A stretch of DNA of 64,000 nucleotides from NCBI RefSeq assembly GCF_900700375.1, contig NC_041724.1, positions 11,558,204-11,622,203 on the forward strand. The letters run 5' to 3'. The DNA is from Denticeps clupeoides (taxonomy: Eukaryota; Chordata; Actinopteri; Clupeiformes; Denticipitidae). Shown here piece by piece: positions 32,787-44,500 of this stretch. Below the pieces are notes generated by a model. That model was not told the DNA's origin and did no database searches. It saw nothing but the letters and a program-made list of their open reading frames with translations. The first letter of the stretch is position 1; every line of letters starts with the position of its first letter. Position numbers and translations under genes: made by a program.

Positions 32787-35700
32787 CTTTAGACTACAGT
32801 TAAAAAAAACAGCAGGCTGCATGCACAATCCATGGAAGGGGAAAGGGAAAGTGCAGGACAGTTGTAAAAAATAATAAAAAGGACTGATGGGGGTTTGGAG
32901 GGTATAAAGATGGCTGATCTTACCATCTGTTCAAAGCTACCAGTACCAGCAACTGTAAAAAGTCAAATAACAGAGAGAAAACCCAAAATGCTTCTATGTG
33001 TATGCATTTATTGGTAGTAGTCATTAATTATTAGCTAGAAACATTTCCATCACCGTAGTAAGCAGGACTGAGTGACATTAGCATCAGCAGCAGTTACTGT
33101 ACTTGAGTTGTGACGCGTGTCCATAGGGCTGGCTTATTTAGTTAATTAGCTGGAAAGAGTCAGAACAAGCTAGAGTTAACAAACTTATTAAAAAGGCCAA
33201 TTTAGTTCTATGTATGGTAGCAATAAGTGGTTGAGGCTCAACATGACAGGCTGGGGACAGTGTGAGGACAGGTCATAAAGGTGCACCATTAAAAAAGGAA
33301 GGCTCCAACGGGATCAGAGAGAAAGTGACAAAAAGATGGATCATCCCTGTTCCGATTAACAGGATGTCCAGGCAAGAGGATCACGTTAGGTGAGGCGTGG
33401 TTTGCATGCAGTTGTGTAGATACAGATGCATATACAAGCACTAATACGCAAACCTTCAGTTAAACCAGCAGGATTTCAGTGACAGTATAGCACATTTCAT
33501 TTTAAACCTTTGACTGGTTCATTGCTGCAGTGATTATAGTGCAGTGATTCAGATATCTGAAATGGCGCCTGTGATTAACCCCTTACACTCAAACATAGAT
33601 TTCTCAGACCGTGGTATAGGTCCCCGGCATCGGGGGACTTTTAACAAGTATGAGTACTTTAGAAAATGTGGTATCGAGGCCGATACTTGATACCGGCATC
33701 GGCGCATCCCTAAATAAAACATGAAAGGACAGCGAAGAACAATCATATCAGGGTAAAATTGTGGTCAATAAACAATCTCGTGATCACATCAAATCATAGA
33801 AAAGAAAGTGGAACTAACACCTATAGAATAGAATGAACCCCAGCGGGTTACAATACTTGGCCAATATGACCAATACTTGGTTTTGTACTTCAATAGCTAG
33901 TATGCTATCTTTTTAAAAATGTTGTAGATAGTCACGTTGTGTGACATAAAAACGCAAGATCATTCATATCAAAATTACCAATGGCTTATTATTGATCTAT
34001 TGGCATTGATTTAAATTATAGTTTCACACTATTTCTTATAATCAGAACTGGGCTTTCTGTTCTGTCACAGTGGCTATGACAGGTGGTGTTAAAATAACCC
34101 TAAGCCAGCAAGAGTCCAGCTCCTCCAAAATGGAAACCATCCCATGCTGACATGGGTTATTTGCAGAACAGTAGGCGTGAGCACTGACTAACCGGCTAAT
34201 TTTCAAGGTGCCTCACTTAAAACGTCTACACACATTCACTGGCATTGGATCATGTTATTGTTCAGCTGAATAAAATGCTGTTTTATAAATATATATATAA
34301 TATGCATAAGGCTAAATGTTTACATGTGTAGCTGTTTGCTTTCAAATGAAAAATGTTAATGTGCTTGGACTGCATACTGCACTGAGCTTCTGCCATAAAT
34401 TCCCGCAGCTTTTTAAGGCCGTTTTTGACCTCTTTGGCATCCTTGTAAGGATACATCACCATTCCCAGCCATATGTTAAAGAGGCGAGGAGAGTCACACA
34501 CAATGCACTATTCATGGGTTCCAATGAGGGGGATGTTCTGCACATAAGAGCTAAATGAGTGTTCAAAATACAAAAGTCATTTTCTTTGTCTCTACTCAGA
34601 TTTACAGTAGAGGACCGGACTTCAGAGTAAATGACAAAAAAAAAGTCTTACTCTTACTACTGTTTATATCGAGCGAAAGGGGCTAGTGAATAAATCCAGC
34701 AGCTGCCTGGACAGCACAGCACTTCATACAGGGCAGATAAGAGTAAAGGGGAAGTATTTGGCAGACGGTCCTACTGATCTTGCCAGACGCTTGTGCATCC
34801 AGCGTAAAAACACGCCTCAGCCAGGCTAAAGCAGGACGCACCGCAGGGGAGGCTCAGCACTGAGGAGGCACCAGGGATTTTCTTCTTATGGGACCGACTG
34901 GGGTTGGGGACAGTTAAACATCTGGGTCTTAACAAGAACGTGGGACCTGATTAAATCTACTTTGGTCAATGTCCATCAATTTTCTCTGAACAAAGTCATG
35001 CCATACATATATACAGTACGTTCAACACAAGCAACTGTGTGTCAATTATACAGCGTCAAATGTCACTATGTCATATCTGAACAGAACTTACCTTTCGGAG
35101 GCCACGGTTTGGGCTCCCATTGAGCCTTTGGCCGGGCCTGGATCTCGGTTATTCGGTGAGTGTATCTAGCATGGTCCGTCTTCACTGTGCTATAAGCCTG
35201 GACACAGTAATAAAAGAGGAGACGATTGAACAGAACGGAACTAACCTGCAGTTATTAACCAGGCAAAAACCAGAATTTGTACTCACATAGGAGAGACCCC
35301 CTACCAAAGCACCACCGCACAGCAGGGCATAAACAATGTTCTCACCCGAGCCGCCAGGGACAGACGAAGACATGGTCCGTCGAGGAACCACTGCCAAAAC
35401 ACAATGAACAGATAAGATTAACATAAACAGTGGCATAAGAGACGGTAATCCACCTTTACACCAAAAAGAGCCATAAAACAATCACCTTAAACACTCAAAG
35501 CTTTAAAAACAGCACTAAATGAATAAAAGTGTTTGTTAAAAAATAGAATTCGAGAGATTTTCTCTCAAGTATTGAAAAAAATATGCAGGTAAAAAATGTG
35601 AAAGATCTGTACCTACAAAACACTCTGGATAAGGGGCGTCTGATAAATGGCGTAAATGTAAAAAGTGACTGCTTCGGTTAAAATCCTAACCACTACTCTT

Positions 35701-37291
35701 GCGACTGACAAGTTTTTCAAGGCCGTACGCCTTCTGCCTGGAGGGCGGGCGGGTGTAAATTGGCATAAAGAGGTGCGGTCTTCTGGGGGATCAGGTTACG
35801 GATTACCAGCAAGCCCAGGTCAGATCTCCTAATCACATATTACACAGAGCCATTTAAACCCATTTGGGCAAAGTATCCAATCAAGCATGCATAACATGCA
35901 TGCCTGTTATACACATCTACTGCACTGGACGCAACCCCAACTCACGGACTGGGAATCTGATGTGTCACAGTTACTAAAAAAAAAAATATATATATATATA
36001 TATATTTATTTATTTTACACACACACTAAAAAGAGGACCTTTCTAAATAAACTCTTTTGACAGGTCGGCAGGATCTTCTCATGTTCTCAATGAGATAATC
36101 CACTCACGGTCACCCGTGCCCTGCTGCATTAGAGGGTCTGCAGACAAACAGGGGATATTTATACCGGCTAATCTGCTAATCTCTCTCAAAGAGTCAAAGC
36201 ACGCTGCACCGTGCGAGGAGAGGACACGCGCCGTGTCACCGGATTAGACTAAAGTCAGACAGGTGACATTACACAGCAATATCTCCGGCAAGGCAACGGT
36301 GGTACATTTTCTCTGATGGTACAGACTGATTAAGGCCGTGCCTGGTCTACTGGTACATAATGTACTTCTGTGTTTTTTGGGGGCCCATTTACTTACAAAG
36401 GAGGGGGAGGGGATGAAGGGACAAATAATAAAGGATGAACGTCAGCTCTAAGACCGAAACATTTTCTTTGGCGCTTTTTTTTTGGAGCCCCTCGTCGACA
36501 CAATATGCTGAGTTGGCAGTTTTCATTCTAAAAGAAAAAGGGCCAAAATACAGGTTTATTTTTTAAAAAATGTTTATTTAGAACAGCTCGCAACAGCAAC
36601 TGGATTGATTATGCAATTTTTCCCCCACGTTTCACAACAAGAGGACAGAAGCTTCAGGCCACCGTAGCCACGCGTCGTCTATACGTCGGGGGCGCGCGCA
36701 GCGCCCACGTGACCCGCGGAACACCGCGTCTCCTCACTGGCCTGGTGCGGTCAAGGTCACGTAAAAATGGGGGGGGGCAAAGGGTTTAAAAAACGACCGA
36801 CCAAAAATCAACTAGAGAGTAGATCTGGGAGTCGCAAATCGATCACGGCAACGATGTCCAAAACGTCCCAACGTTTGTTCGGCGGCGCGTCGTGTTGCAA
36901 CAACGTGGCACTTGTTTATCTGAGGCGTTTTGCGCCCCTTTCTAACAAAATATGTGGCCATATCGGAATTTCAAATGCAATTTAAGCATTATTTATTAAT
37001 AAAAAAAAACAAAAACATGGTTCTGCCACAATTTTCGCGTATCACCACGCAAAACGCCTCTGCTGACCTTCACCCCTCCAGCTGCCATACATGGGTGCCA
37101 TCTTTGCAAAACATTATGACGAAAACTGAAAAAATATTATAGCTGCGGCAATGCTGACGTTTTGTAAAGGTTACGTAACGCCCACCGACCGAACACTCAC
37201 CGTTTCGGCCGACGTGCGTGAGACGCGAGTAGGCGGGGGGGCGGCGGCCCATCGGCCCGCACCTCTGCAGCGCAGCTCTGCACAGATACAT
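29172..37291 (-). CDS. mgarp: MGARP, mitochondria-localised glutamic acid-rich protein
   Basis: Coding exons (- strand) are 37291-37201, 35390-35287, 35197-35092, then either 32435-32107 (own stop, 209 aa) or 30403-29172 (to an in-frame stop, up to about 509 aa). Both last exons begin in the phase left by exon 3. Exon 1 starts [12 protein letters not shown], like human MYLRRAVSK. Exon 2 gives [18 protein letters not shown] followed by a hydrophobic segment at about residues 49-65, matching the human RRMSSNRFPGSSGSNMIYY. Exon 3 ([15 protein letters not shown]) matches YKTVTSDQAKHTEH. The acidic tails are rich in Glu, Ala, Val and Pro. In mammals MGARP is an outer-membrane or inner-membrane mitochondrial protein tied to mitochondrial transport under hypoxia and to steroid-making cells. 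Exon 32435 holds a possible internal donor (AACG/GTACGG near 32148), in the right phase to join exon 30403, so all exons might be used together. Confidence 0.88.
29685..29975 (-). repeat. ~105-bp coding tandem repeat in the mgarp 3' exon
   Basis: About two and a half to three copies of a ~105-bp unit encode [18 protein letters not shown] alternating with [17 protein letters not shown]. Copies are nearly identical at the DNA level, so copy number probably varies between individuals. Looser, related V-P-E-A motifs extend on both sides (about 29480-30260). Confidence 0.9.
30404..32106 (-). other. mgarp intron or 3' UTR between alternative last exons
   Basis: AT-rich, with no recognisable exon. 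AATAAA on the - strand (TTTATT near 31120) could end the short mgarp form that stops at 32107. If the 30403 exon is used, this stretch is intron. Confidence 0.5.
32709..32784. repeat. (CA)n microsatellite, about 37 units
   Basis: Longest uninterrupted CA run of the window, in mgarp intron 3. Confidence 0.95.
33590..33714. mobile_element. hAT transposon end fragment
   Basis: Read in reverse it starts TAGGGATGCGCCGATGCCGG and then GTATCAAGTATCGGCC, a frequent hAT terminal sequence in fish. The partner end was not found. Confidence 0.45.
35622..35663 (+). repeat. SINE family A tail scrap
   Basis: CACTCTGGATAAGGGGCGTC and GATAAATGGCGTAAATGTAA; only the tail is left. Confidence 0.7.
36700..36760. 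promoter_or_regulatory. Candidate E-box/HRE and SF-1/ERR half-site in mgarp intron 1
   Basis: CCCACGTGACC near 36706 contains both an E-box and the hypoxia-response core ACGTG. TCAAGGTCA at 36748-36756 is the extended half-site of NR5A1 (SF-1) and ERR receptors. Mammalian MGARP is known as hypoxia- and steroid-responsive, so these are plausible control sites, but short motifs occur by chance. Confidence 0.3.
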
Positions 37292-37450
37292 GGCCGGACG
37301 TCCAGGCGGCGACGGGGGGAACGCGGTGCGTGTGAGCGCCGGGAGGCTCCGCGTGTTTGAATAGCCGAGGGGGCGTGGCGTGTGTGACGTAACCGCGTGC
37401 CTGCCACGCCTCTTCTGCGCGTGACGTCACGCAAGCGGTACGTAAAAAGA
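37180..37450 (-). promoter_or_regulatory. mgarp CpG-rich promoter and first exon
   Basis: Dense CpG from about 37180 to 37440 covers mgarp coding exon 1 and its upstream flank, in sharp contrast to the AT-rich DNA on both sides. GACGTGCG and GCGTGACGTCACGC (a palindromic CRE-like TGACGTCA near 37421) are present. Confidence 0.55.
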
Positions 37451-38488
37451 TTTGGAGAGACGGGAAAAAAAAAAAACGCTCGCCAAAAAAAAAAAAACTC
37501 AAAAAAGAGACATGATTTGGCGCTAAAATCAATTTATATCAGTTGTTCGTGTGGGTCTGTCTTGCAATTTACAAGAAAAGAAGCATTAGAGCCTTTTCAA
37601 GTGCTGAAAAGCCCCAAAAATGCGCTCCACTACGTATTATTTTTATAATAGGGGATAATAAATACAAACACTTAATATCCACCTGACAATTTGTATTTGC
37701 TATATTTGTAATGCTGAGATTAATGCATCTCAAAAGTTTAAACATAGCTTTAATAGTAAGTGCTCTGAATTTAAATTATTTTAATTCCTTCAACAGAAGT
37801 AGGTGTGTGCCATATTAGTGTGTTATGTGAATACATGTAAGCCTTTTGTCTTCACTCTTGCTGATTAAACACAACAGAGGAAAACTCTTATCAATAATTT
37901 GATGGGAGGTAATCTCAGATTTCATGAAGGACACCAAAAAACAAATACATAATTTTTATTTGCCCATCATCTTTAGTTTCTAGAAAATGTGATGTACCAG
38001 TGAAAGTGACCGTTTTTGTTTTTTTTGTCATTGTGACTGTCATTTGTCCCATGCATTTAACCCATCCACTTGTCAGCATTGGGCAATCATGAAAGGCACA
38101 CGGGGAACAGTGTGTAGGGACGATACCTTGGGGTTTTAACCCACAACCCTTTTATGAGTTTTCTTCCTTATCTGCTAGGCCACCACAGTATTACTCAGAA
38201 GAGTGCACCACAATATCTGCAGTCTACAGTAACCAAACAGACAAATTTTTAACATATAAACACATTTATTACATAGTTTAGTATGAGCATACCACATACT
38301 GAATTAAGTTTCAAACTATACATTTCAGACCTTAGAATTATAAATATCCACAATCAGGTTGGAAGTTCATCTATTGTCCTGTTAAAACAAAAACATAATA
38401 AAAATTATTATTTTTGTTATTATAAGAACTTTTTGAAAATTAAAATCCATTGCCATTAAATTACTCACAGTTCCAAATTAACTGAGGA
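37451..38488. other. Intergenic between mgarp promoter and ndufc1
   Basis: AT-rich, with an A-rich run at about 37465-37500 and a family B SINE at 38001-38190. The probable ndufc1 poly(A) signal (AATAAA on the - strand, TTTATT near 38266) ends the neighbouring gene. Confidence 0.6.
38001..38190 (-). repeat. tRNA-derived SINE, family B, diverged
   Basis: The body (CATTTAACCCATCCACTTG, GGGGAACAGTGTGTAGGGAC) and the reversed A box (TCTGCTAGGCCACCAC) are recognisable. Confidence 0.75.
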
Positions 38489-40457
38489 TCACTCCTGGCC
38501 CTGACTGACTTTGTAGTTGTGCACATCAGTGCTGTGCTGTTTGAAAAGCTGAAGATATAAATAAAAATATATAGAATATGAAAATCAACAGAATTTGGGC
38601 ACCGGTACAGAAACTGAACTGGAGTGGTCATCTATAAAACAAGATTTATCTTAAAATAAGTTCAATGTGGGTTTATGGTGGTAGTAGCCTAGTGGGTAAC
38701 ACGCTCGCCTATGAACCAGAAGACACAGGTTCAAACTCTCATCCTCCCATCGTTCTACTGAGGGACTTTACATTTACAGCATTTATTAGTGTTCTCTGCT
38801 GCTACATCACTGTCTAGTACGGGAACGGCACTGTCGCTGAGCAGAAGGCCATCGGGGTTCCACTTCCCCCCATCTCTATGAGAAACACCTCATGCGTTGA
38901 GCTCTCAACATAATGAAGGACCCACACCATCCTTTACATGCCCTGTTCTTCCTCCTACCATCTGGCAGACGGTTCCGCAGCATCAGAACTGTAACTGCCA
39001 GATGTTGCAATGGCTTCTTCCACAAGCAGTCAGAGCTCTCAATGCACTGCCATCACCAGAACACTGTTAAAGTCAACAATCAAGGCACTTCCAGACTTAT
39101 GCACCTGATCTTTGCACATCTCTGCTCTTTTTGCACATTCCTGCACATTTTTGTCTTGTCTTGTGTGTCCTGTATGAAATATCCAACATATCCACTTACA
39201 AGCATCCTACATGATGTTGAACCTGTTCATTGTACAGAAAAGTTGTACTTTTCTCCTGCAGAGAAACAGTTTTTTTTCTTTTATGATTGCACTATGGGGG
39301 GTCTATGTGAAACATTATTTCAATACACAGAATACTGTGTATACTGTTGTAGTGAAAATAAACCAATCTTGAAATCCCACTTACTACCATTGTGTCTCTG
39401 AGCAAGACAATTGAAAGTGAAGTGATTGTCATTGTGAAACACTGCAGCAAAGCACACAACAAAATGTGTCCTCTGCTTTTAACCCAAAACCATCATAGTG
39501 AGCAGTGGGCAGCCATGACAGGCACCCGGTGAGCAGTGTGTCGGAACGGTTCTTTGCTAAGTGGCACCTTGGGATTTGAACCCGCATCCTTCTGATTACG
39601 GGGCCGCTTCGTTAACCGCTAGGCCATTAATGACCCATTTAACCCTTAACACTTAACCCTGAGTGTCTCCTGGGGGACTGTCCCTGTAACTACTGATCGT
39701 AAGTCATTCTGGATGGAGCTGTCTGATAAATGCCGTAAATATAAATGTATTCGGTTATATTTCATGAGTTGAATGTATTGAGGAATGACATAAAAAAGTA
39801 GACACCTGATACTTCTCTCGGTAATACAAGGTCCTTTATCAGACAGTGAATGTAATTGGCATGAGTAAACCTTTACAGAAATAAGAGGAAATTAGTTTGT
39901 GGTATTATTACCAGGCCCCAGAGGAAAGCTGCACTCCCAAATGCCAGCCCCACACGAAACCAGTTTGGGTTGTGGGGATCCGGCTTAGATGCTGTGAACA
40001 CAGATCTGCAAACAGCTGAAACGAAAGTGGAAAGTTTATTCTGTGATCGATCCCAATTTTGCAGTTTACAGTTTAAATGAAAAAGGAGCACTTGTTGGTT
40101 TCCAGATTTAAAACCACAGGCGCAGACACAACATGTAAGGATAAGGTAATCCTACAGAAAACGTTGTACAGGCATTTCACAACTCTTCATGGAACATATT
40201 CATATGAAATGATGGTAATGTCAAAAAAAAACACAAGCATATTTGTGCTTTGTTGCTCCCCTTTAGTTTAAGTATAACGTTGCTTTTCTAGCATCGAAGC
40301 GCTAAGCTAAGGTCAAGCAACCGAGAATACATGACACTGATTAACCTGGCGTAACAGTTCCATTTAGAATTATCTAAATATTTCCAAACGTGCAATCGTT
40401 GCTTAACTTACTCCTGCTGACTGCTGAAGTCCTCAGCAATTGCCGAGTGAAAGTCAT
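38489..40457 (-). CDS. ndufc1: NDUFC1, complex I accessory subunit (KFYI), 3 exons
   Basis: Coding exons (- strand) are 40457-40412, 40015-39912 and 38548-38489, joining in frame to 69 aa (human 76 aa). Residues 1-20 (MTFTRQLLRTSAVSR...) are basic and Ser-rich, as in a mitochondrial presequence. The body KPDPHNPNWFRVGLAFGSAA then FLWGLLFKQHSTDVHNYK aligns with human [34 protein letters not shown], including the single membrane segment at about residues 33-50. It is an accessory subunit of the mitochondrial respiratory complex I membrane arm. The short third exon lies 1.36 kb away across an intron that carries LINE and SINE insertions, so simple ORF scans miss it. Confidence 0.95.
38675..38787 (+). 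repeat. SINE family A, rearranged copy
   Basis: The tRNA-like head (GGTGGTAGTAGCCTAGTGGG, then a B box GGTTCAAACTCTC) is in forward orientation. About 50 bp later a piece of the tail appears in reverse (TTTACATTTACAGCATTTAT), so the copy is either two fragments or was inverted. It lies in ndufc1 intron 2. Confidence 0.7.
38790..39372 (+). mobile_element. Non-LTR retrotransposon 3' fragment
   Basis: A short open stretch reads PSGRRFRSIRTVTARC, then FFHKQSELSMH, resembling the C-terminal end of fish LINE ORF2 proteins. It is followed by a 3' region with 'gattgcactatggggggtct' and AAACATTATTTCAATACAC. Family not assigned; truncated at its 5' end. It is in ndufc1 intron 2, antisense to the gene. 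Confidence 0.65.
39373..39747 (+). repeat. tRNA-derived SINE, family A, split by a family B SINE
   Basis: The body up to 'tctgagcaagaca' (39373-39406) continues at 39629 with 'cttaaccctgagtgtctcc' and the L2-like tail ending GTAAATATAAATG. A family B copy fills the gap. The family A insertion is therefore the older one. Confidence 0.85.
39407..39628 (-). repeat. tRNA-derived SINE, family B, nested
   Basis: Near full-length - strand copy (GTGAAGTGATTGTCATTGTG through GGGGCCGCTTCGTTAACCGC and TAGGCCATTA) inserted into the family A copy at 39373-39747. Confidence 0.88.
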
Positions 40458-41546
40458 TTTTTGCCGATATGGTTTCAGCTCAGAGATCGGTCGGAGTTCG
40501 ACGTCACGCGAATCGACTTGTAGACCTGACAGCCTAAAACTGTTGATCGCAGAGCAGACGATGACATAGAAATGACGTGAATTAAAAAAAATAATAAATC
40601 GATCCCCAGAAGATTTGTGTCATTTGTTTTGAAAATGAGTTCATGTTCTGGTTCTGGGTTGATCTTTGCAAATTTACTAGAAGCTGACATTACAAAACAT
40701 GTTTATAAAATATCTTGTTTGGTTTTGTTGATTTAAATAATGATTTTTTTGTCATTCTGAATGTACTCATAGTTTATGGAAAATACTTTTAAAACCTTTT
40801 TATTAGCAGATATCACTATTAGTGTTCCACTAATCAGAAGTCTATAAAAAAAAACAATACACATCTTAAACCAGACTGAAATTTTATAGAATTGTACAAA
40901 ATCCCCATATTTATTTTTCCATCTGTCGATATTTATCTGTTTTAGCTAAATTTGTTCCTGTGCCCCTGTCTTATTTTGGAATTGTATTGTAAAAAATTAT
41001 TTATTTTTGTTAAGCTTAATGTTTACGGTTCACTTGTTATCTGTATATATCATTCCAGTGCTTGTTCATTAGTAAATTTGTGTAATAAGTTAGGGTTAGG
41101 TGTGTTTAAGTAATCTTTCACTACCAGTGATTCTAAACATAAATATAGGATAACATTAGACTTAATCTGAAAGGTCAAATTTCCACATGCAGTGATTTTA
41201 TTTTTACCCAAATGCAATCCACCCCAAATGTTAATTTAAAACATGATTTCATGAAACAATTATAAATAATTACATGTGGATACACTTAATCTGGTTTTAG
41301 AAAGAATCTGCTCCAGTTGCTCTAGTGCAATAACTAGAAACACCATGAATTCTTAAAATATTAAGCAAACATTTTCTTGCAGAAGGGCAAAAAAGGAAAC
41401 CTGATACATGGAGAGCCAGCTTGAGATTTTTGGTGAGACAGTGACAAAGATGTGCAAAGTCATGGAAAGAGCTGTTATTATTGGCTGGTTGAGCGGTTGT
41501 TAAAAAATCCCACTCCCACACAGACTCTATGATATGATCAATTCCA
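40458..41546. other. Intergenic between ndufc1 and malate synthase
   Basis: AT-rich DNA with no recognisable gene or complete repeat. The ndufc1 promoter must lie just right of 40457 (a modest CpG increase at 40480-40520). The malate synthase 3' UTR enters from the right; TTTATT near 40915 and others are candidate poly(A) signals on the - strand. Confidence 0.5.
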
Positions 41547-44500
41547 CTATAATTTGTGCTTGAGCTGCCCTCTCTGGTTCGTCCGCTGATGCTGGCTTTG
41601 AGAGCTGAGGAAGGTGTGGTCCAGATTCAGGTAGGTGGTGAGAAATTCTGGGAAATCACTCTTCTCCACCACCTCCAGGAACATAGAGGTAGCAGTGTGC
41701 AACCTTTGCTCATCTCTGTAGAGAAAAAAGTTTTACATTCCTCTGTCATGAACAAATGGCAGTCAACCATATTCATGGAAATATTGATACCTATATTGAA
41801 CCTTTGACTGAGTCTTTATGAATAGGTTTTACAGATGAATTAATCCACATATTAAAAAATTCTGTTTGGCACTTGTGGTCATTTTATGTTTTGAATGAAA
41901 TTATTCACCTTGCATTTTGACATCGAATGGTGTCTTTTAGGTCACCCACAATTCCTTGCGCTAAACTACGCACAAAGAGCCGTGTCACCATCCTCCCATC
42001 ATCTTCTAGCCTCACCTGGTGATGGATCCACTGCCACACCTGGAAGAGTGGAGCCTCGTGTCACACTAGTGTTACTAAAGCCCCTACTCATAAGTACAAA
42101 AAGGTACCTGAGATCTAGAGATTTCTGCTGTGGCTGAATCCTCCACTTGGCCTCTGTAAAAGAAGTGTCCCCTTCCTGTGCGAAACAATCCAGTCCAGTG
42201 CTTGTTTATTTATATATTTATGCATATGAATCTTAAGATTTCAAAATTTGTTTAAAAACTATATTAGTATATAACCTGTTAGCCAAGCTTCGATGAACAG
42301 GATTCCCACGGAAATATTGTATTTTAGACCAAACAATGTGACTCCTCCCTAAAGAAATTGAAGTGAAAGTGAAGGGATTGTCATTGTGAAACACTGCAGC
42401 ACAGCACACAGTGCACACAACAAAATGTGTCCTCTGCTTTTAACCATCACCCTGAGTGAGCAGTGGGAAGCCATGACAGGCGCCCGGGGAGCGTGCTTTG
42501 CTCAGTGGCATCTCAGTAGCACCTTGGCGAACTGTAATTCCTTCTGATTATGGGCCACTTCCTTAACAGCTAGGTTACTACTGTCCTCTGCTTTTAACCA
42601 TCACCCTTGGTGAGCAGTGGCACCTTGGTGGATTGGGATTTGAACCGGCAACCTTCTGATTACGGGGCCGCTTCCTTAACCACTAGGCCACCACAGGCCC
42701 CAAAGAAAGATTCCACACATTGTACTTTTGTCCATTCCACAAAAAAAAAAAAAACATCACAGATGCACTTTACGTACAGCTGGCATAGTGAGCAGATCCT
42801 GTGGAGTCACTGTGAATCCATCATGGAGGTGACTGTTGCCCTGAGTGTTGTCACAAAACAACTGGTGGGGAGGAAGAGTCCAAGATGAAAACTTGCAGAC
42901 ATTGTCAGGGTTGGAAATATATTTCACAAATATATTTAAAATATGCATTTACTTGCTGCATTGGCTCAATCAGACCCATGTCATAAACCATGAAGCCATC
43001 AACTCCGGCTTTAATCTCTAGCAGCTTCAGTCTGTGAAATTAGGACACAGAACAGAGTAAAGTATTGTTGTCTGACTGATAATGTTTGCTTCCGTTTCTT
43101 CAGTGGATTTTCAAATTTCACCATTTCTGTGTGGGCACTAAAATCATACCTTGTGACCATGTTGAGAACCGAGCTGTAGATGGCGCTGTCTTTATTTTCA
43201 GGTAACAGCAATGCCACCATGCCACCAGTGGCGAGGGCACCTCTGCGATGGCAGGTTTGTACTAAGAGGTCCATGTAGGTCTTCAGGAAGTGCTTCTCCA
43301 TGTTAACATACTTGCTGCGGTCAGGGAGCACAAATTCAGGGCGATGACCTGGAAATGAAACAAAGGCTTCCACATCTATCCGCCTTCAATTCTAGAAAGA
43401 ATGTTTAAAATTCTGTGCAACATTTGTTGTATTAGATGTGTTAAATTTTCTGTGTTTTAGCTTTGCTTTGGCTAACCAAATTTATTGACGAAGGATGCAG
43501 AGTAATCCCAGATCCCACAGTTGAGGCCAGCAGAATGATCCCTCAGTTCATACAGGATCTCTTCCATTTCAAACGTTGCCAGAATGTTCTCTATCAGCAC
43601 AGTGGCTTTAATACACCCATAAGGCAGAGCAAGCTGTGGATACACATGTATAGTTACTACTTCGATTTGGCAGATTTGTGTATAGGGTGGTAGTAGCCTA
43701 GTGGGTAACACATGAACCAGAAGACCCAGGTTCAAATCCCACTTAATACCATTGTGTCCCTGAGCAAGACACTTAACCCTGAGTGTCTCCAGGGGAGACT
43801 GTCCCTGTAACTACTGATTGTAAGTCGCTCTGAAAAAGGGTATCTGATAACTGCTGTAAATGTAAAAATAACTTTAGCAGTACCTTATCTTCAGTCCAGT
43901 TAAATATGCGATTCCATAACCGTGCCTCCAAATAGCTTTCAATCTGTGCAATAATATTAAATATTTATTTAATTGCAAGAGTAAATAAATGATTGAACTC
44001 AGGATGTTACATCTACTGTGAATTTAGACTGTGTAAAAATGATGCAAACATTTATTTAAGTGGGTAACTACAATATTAATATAGCACTGCAGGTTGAAAT
44101 TTACTTTGGACAGGTAGAAAAAGGGTCCGCTCTGGTTTTGAAAGAGCAGCTGTCCATTGTGAAACATCAGGAGTCCAAAATCAAAGAGTGGACCAGGAAC
44201 TTCTTTGCCATTTACCTACACACACACAAACATAAAATGTACCTGTTTTCTATAACTGTCAATATTTCAAACTATAACAAGACTGTACAATGAACACTCA
44301 TAATAACAACAACACATAATGACTATTGCCCAAGTTCTCCATTACCATCATGCAATGTTCCACCATGTTCCAGGCACGAGGGCGAAGCATCAGCACAGGA
44401 GCCTGTGAGATTGGTGGACAGTCTAGCATGCAGGAAAGGAGATGAGTGGATTCTAAATACTACAAAATCTATCAGGATCATCAGATTTCCTTCTAAAACA

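Larger units (their letters stand above)
32436..35091 (-). other. mgarp intron 3
   Basis: Holds a long (CA)n run (32709-32784) and a hAT terminal fragment ending at 33714 (GATACCGGCATCGGCGCATC then CCTA, a common fish hAT end). No further exon was identified. Confidence 0.55.
35391..37200 (-). other. mgarp intron 1
   Basis: Contains a family A SINE tail scrap (35622-35663), a short (TA)n run near 35990 and a GC-rich block at 36640-36770 with CACGTG (E-box, near 36706) and TCAAGGTCA (36748-36756). The small open frame [13 protein letters not shown] at 36767 is not recognised and is taken as chance. Confidence 0.55.

Noticed and set aside
36767-36985. Small basic open frame starting [13 protein letters not shown]
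   Set aside because: It lies in mgarp intron 1 on the opposite strand with no splice support or recognised domain.
38913-39401. 162-aa + strand frame
   Set aside because: It runs across a LINE 3' end; only a short part resembles an ORF2 C terminus. It is not a host gene.
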